Source: Streptomyces sp. SID8374 (lineage in GTDB: Bacteria > Actinomycetota > Actinomycetes > Streptomycetales > Streptomycetaceae). From it: DNA of 64,000 bases. Positions within the stretch are counted from its first letter, which is position 1. Every line of letters starts with the position of its first letter. The stretch lies in NCBI RefSeq assembly GCF_009865135.1, contig NZ_WWGH01000001.1:4030001-4094000 (forward strand). Direction: 5' to 3'. The notes beneath the pieces were generated by a model. It saw only the letters and a program-made list of their open reading frames with translations, was not told the DNA's origin and did no database searches. A program made the translations under genes and the position numbers. Positions 63,151 to 64,000 of this stretch are shown here, in pieces.

Positions 63151-64000
63151 GTGGCCGCGCTGTACGACTTCGACACCGCCGTCGACCGCCGGGGCACCTG
63201 GTGCGTCCAGTGGGACGGGGTCGCGGACCGGTTCGGGGTCGACGGGCTGCTCCCGTTCACCATCTCCGACATGGACTTCGCCACCGCCCCCGAGGTGCTG
63301 GCCGCGCTGCGGGCCCGGCTGGACCACGGCGTCTTCGGCTACACCACCTGGCAGCAGGACGACTTCCGCTCGGCCATCGCCCACTGGTACGTCACCCGGT
63401 ACGGCACCGAGATCGACACCGGGCAGCTCGTGTACGGCCCGTCCGTGCTCAACCAGCTCTCCCAGCTCCTCCAGATGTGGACGGGGCGGGGGGACGGGGT
63501 CGTCGTCCACACCCCCACGTACGACGGTTTCCGCAAGGCGGTCACCGGGCTCGGGCGGGAGCTGCGCGGGGTGCCGGTGGGGGACTGGGAGGCGCTGGAG
63601 CGGGAGCTGTCCCGGGCGGACGCCAAGGTGCTGGTCCTCTGTTCGCCGCACAATCCGACCGGGCGGGTCTGGACGGCCGCCGAGCTGACCCGGACGGCGG
63701 AGCTGGCGGGGCGGCACGGGGTGGCCGTGATCAGCGACGAGATCCACGCGGACTTCGTGCACGAGGGGTACGTCCATGTGCCGTGGACCCGGGTCGCCGG
63801 CGAGGGCCGCTGGGCGCTCGTCTCCTCCGGGTCGAAGGCCTTCAACTTTCCGGCGCTGACCGGTTCGTACGGGCTCATCGGGAATCCGGCGGACCGGGCG
63901 GAGTATCTGCGGCGGATGGAGACGGCGGAGGGGCTGGCGTCCCCGGCGGTGCTGTCGCTGACCGCGCACATCGCGGCGTACCGGGAGGGGGCCGCGTGGC
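63151..64000 (+). CDS. MalY/PatB-type aminotransferase or C-S lyase, C-terminus cut by window edge
   Basis: About 283 residues are visible. LLPFTISDMDFATAPEVLAAL is characteristic of the MalY/PatB subgroup. SPHNPTGRVW follows, then the PLP site VISDEIHADF and SSGSKAFNFPAL with the Schiff-base Lys. Members cleave cystathionine or act as aminotransferases. The start is GTG 63151 after GAGAAGGAGAG. The gene runs off the right edge. Confidence 0.92.
   Translation, partial: MAALYDFDTAVDRRGTWCVQWDGVADRFGVDGLLPFTISDMDFATAPEVLAALRARLDHGVFGYTTWQQDDFRSAIAHWYVTRYGTEIDTGQLVYGPSVLNQLSQLLQMWTGRGDGVVVHTPTYDGFRKAVTGLGRELRGVPVGDWEALERELSRADAKVLVLCSPHNPTGRVWTAAELTRTAELAGRHGVAVISDEIHADFVHEGYVHVPWTRVAGEGRWALVSSGSKAFNFPALTGSYGLIGNPADRAEYLRRMETAEGLASPAVLSLTAHIAAYREGAAW

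Overview
This is a 64 kb piece of an actinobacterial chromosome, almost certainly Streptomyces. Codon usage is very GC-rich. The dnaK-grpE-dnaJ-hspR operon and clpB both carry HspR (HAIR) operators. There is a perfect Streptomyces-type parS site (GTTTCACGTGAAAC) beside pyrE and fba, and typical core genes (dcd, a Yip1-like protein, an FG-GAP lipoprotein, an Fe-S oxidoreductase).

Region 1 (about 1-16.2 kb) looks like a specialised-metabolite cluster. A rightward operon encodes a class II DAHP synthase, an EntA-like dehydrogenase, a PhzD-like isochorismatase, a PhzE-like ADIC synthase and a DsbA-family protein. This enzyme set is expected to make 3-hydroxyanthranilate. A converging operon encodes a nitrosuccinate-lyase-like protein, a large flavin monooxygenase of the CreE type and an AMP-forming ligase of the CreM (diazotase) type, then an SRPBCC protein and a quinone-oxidoreductase-like enzyme. 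This is the aspartate-nitrosuccinate (nitrous acid) route plus diazotisation. An asparagine synthetase (cut by the window edge) and a secreted esterase flank it. The inferred product is a diazotised or N-N bonded 3-hydroxyanthranilate derivative.

Region 2 (16.4-20.2 kb) holds small housekeeping genes and a divergent photorepair pair: a spore-photoproduct-lyase-like radical SAM protein and an Fe-S bacterial (6-4) photolyase.

Region 3 (20.5-34.6 kb) is an accessory island of bacterial-conflict character ending at a tRNA-Gly gene. It has a broken NB-ARC/TPR protein, a CRP-family regulator next to a class III nucleotide cyclase, and two paralogous proteins with degenerate P-loops. A short N-[ST]-G-x-V-x-G-G-Q motif recurs in four proteins of the island. 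It also holds a nucleoside-deoxyribosyltransferase/TIR-like protein, small HTH and unknown proteins, and a frameshifted restriction-type nuclease. I see this as the best candidate for an undescribed system.

Region 4 (34.8-46.8 kb) is core chromosome: dcd, a phosphoribosyltransferase, membrane and surface proteins, an Fe-S oxidoreductase, a sugar transferase, and the HspR-controlled chaperone operon.

Region 5 (46.9-50.8 kb), between hspR and clpB, holds three paralogous LuxR-type regulators (the middle one frameshifted). They sit beside a divergent gene for a short exported peptide with four EISW repeats, coupled to a small degenerate Rieske-like protein. This looks like a peptide-signalling locus.

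Region 6 (50.9-64 kb) is core again: an F420/PPOX-type protein, clpB, YbjN, aminotransferases, a membrane spermidine synthase, a CoxG-like protein, an aldose epimerase, pyrE, parS and fba. Short tandem repeats sit in many intergenic gaps and inside one biosynthetic enzyme.
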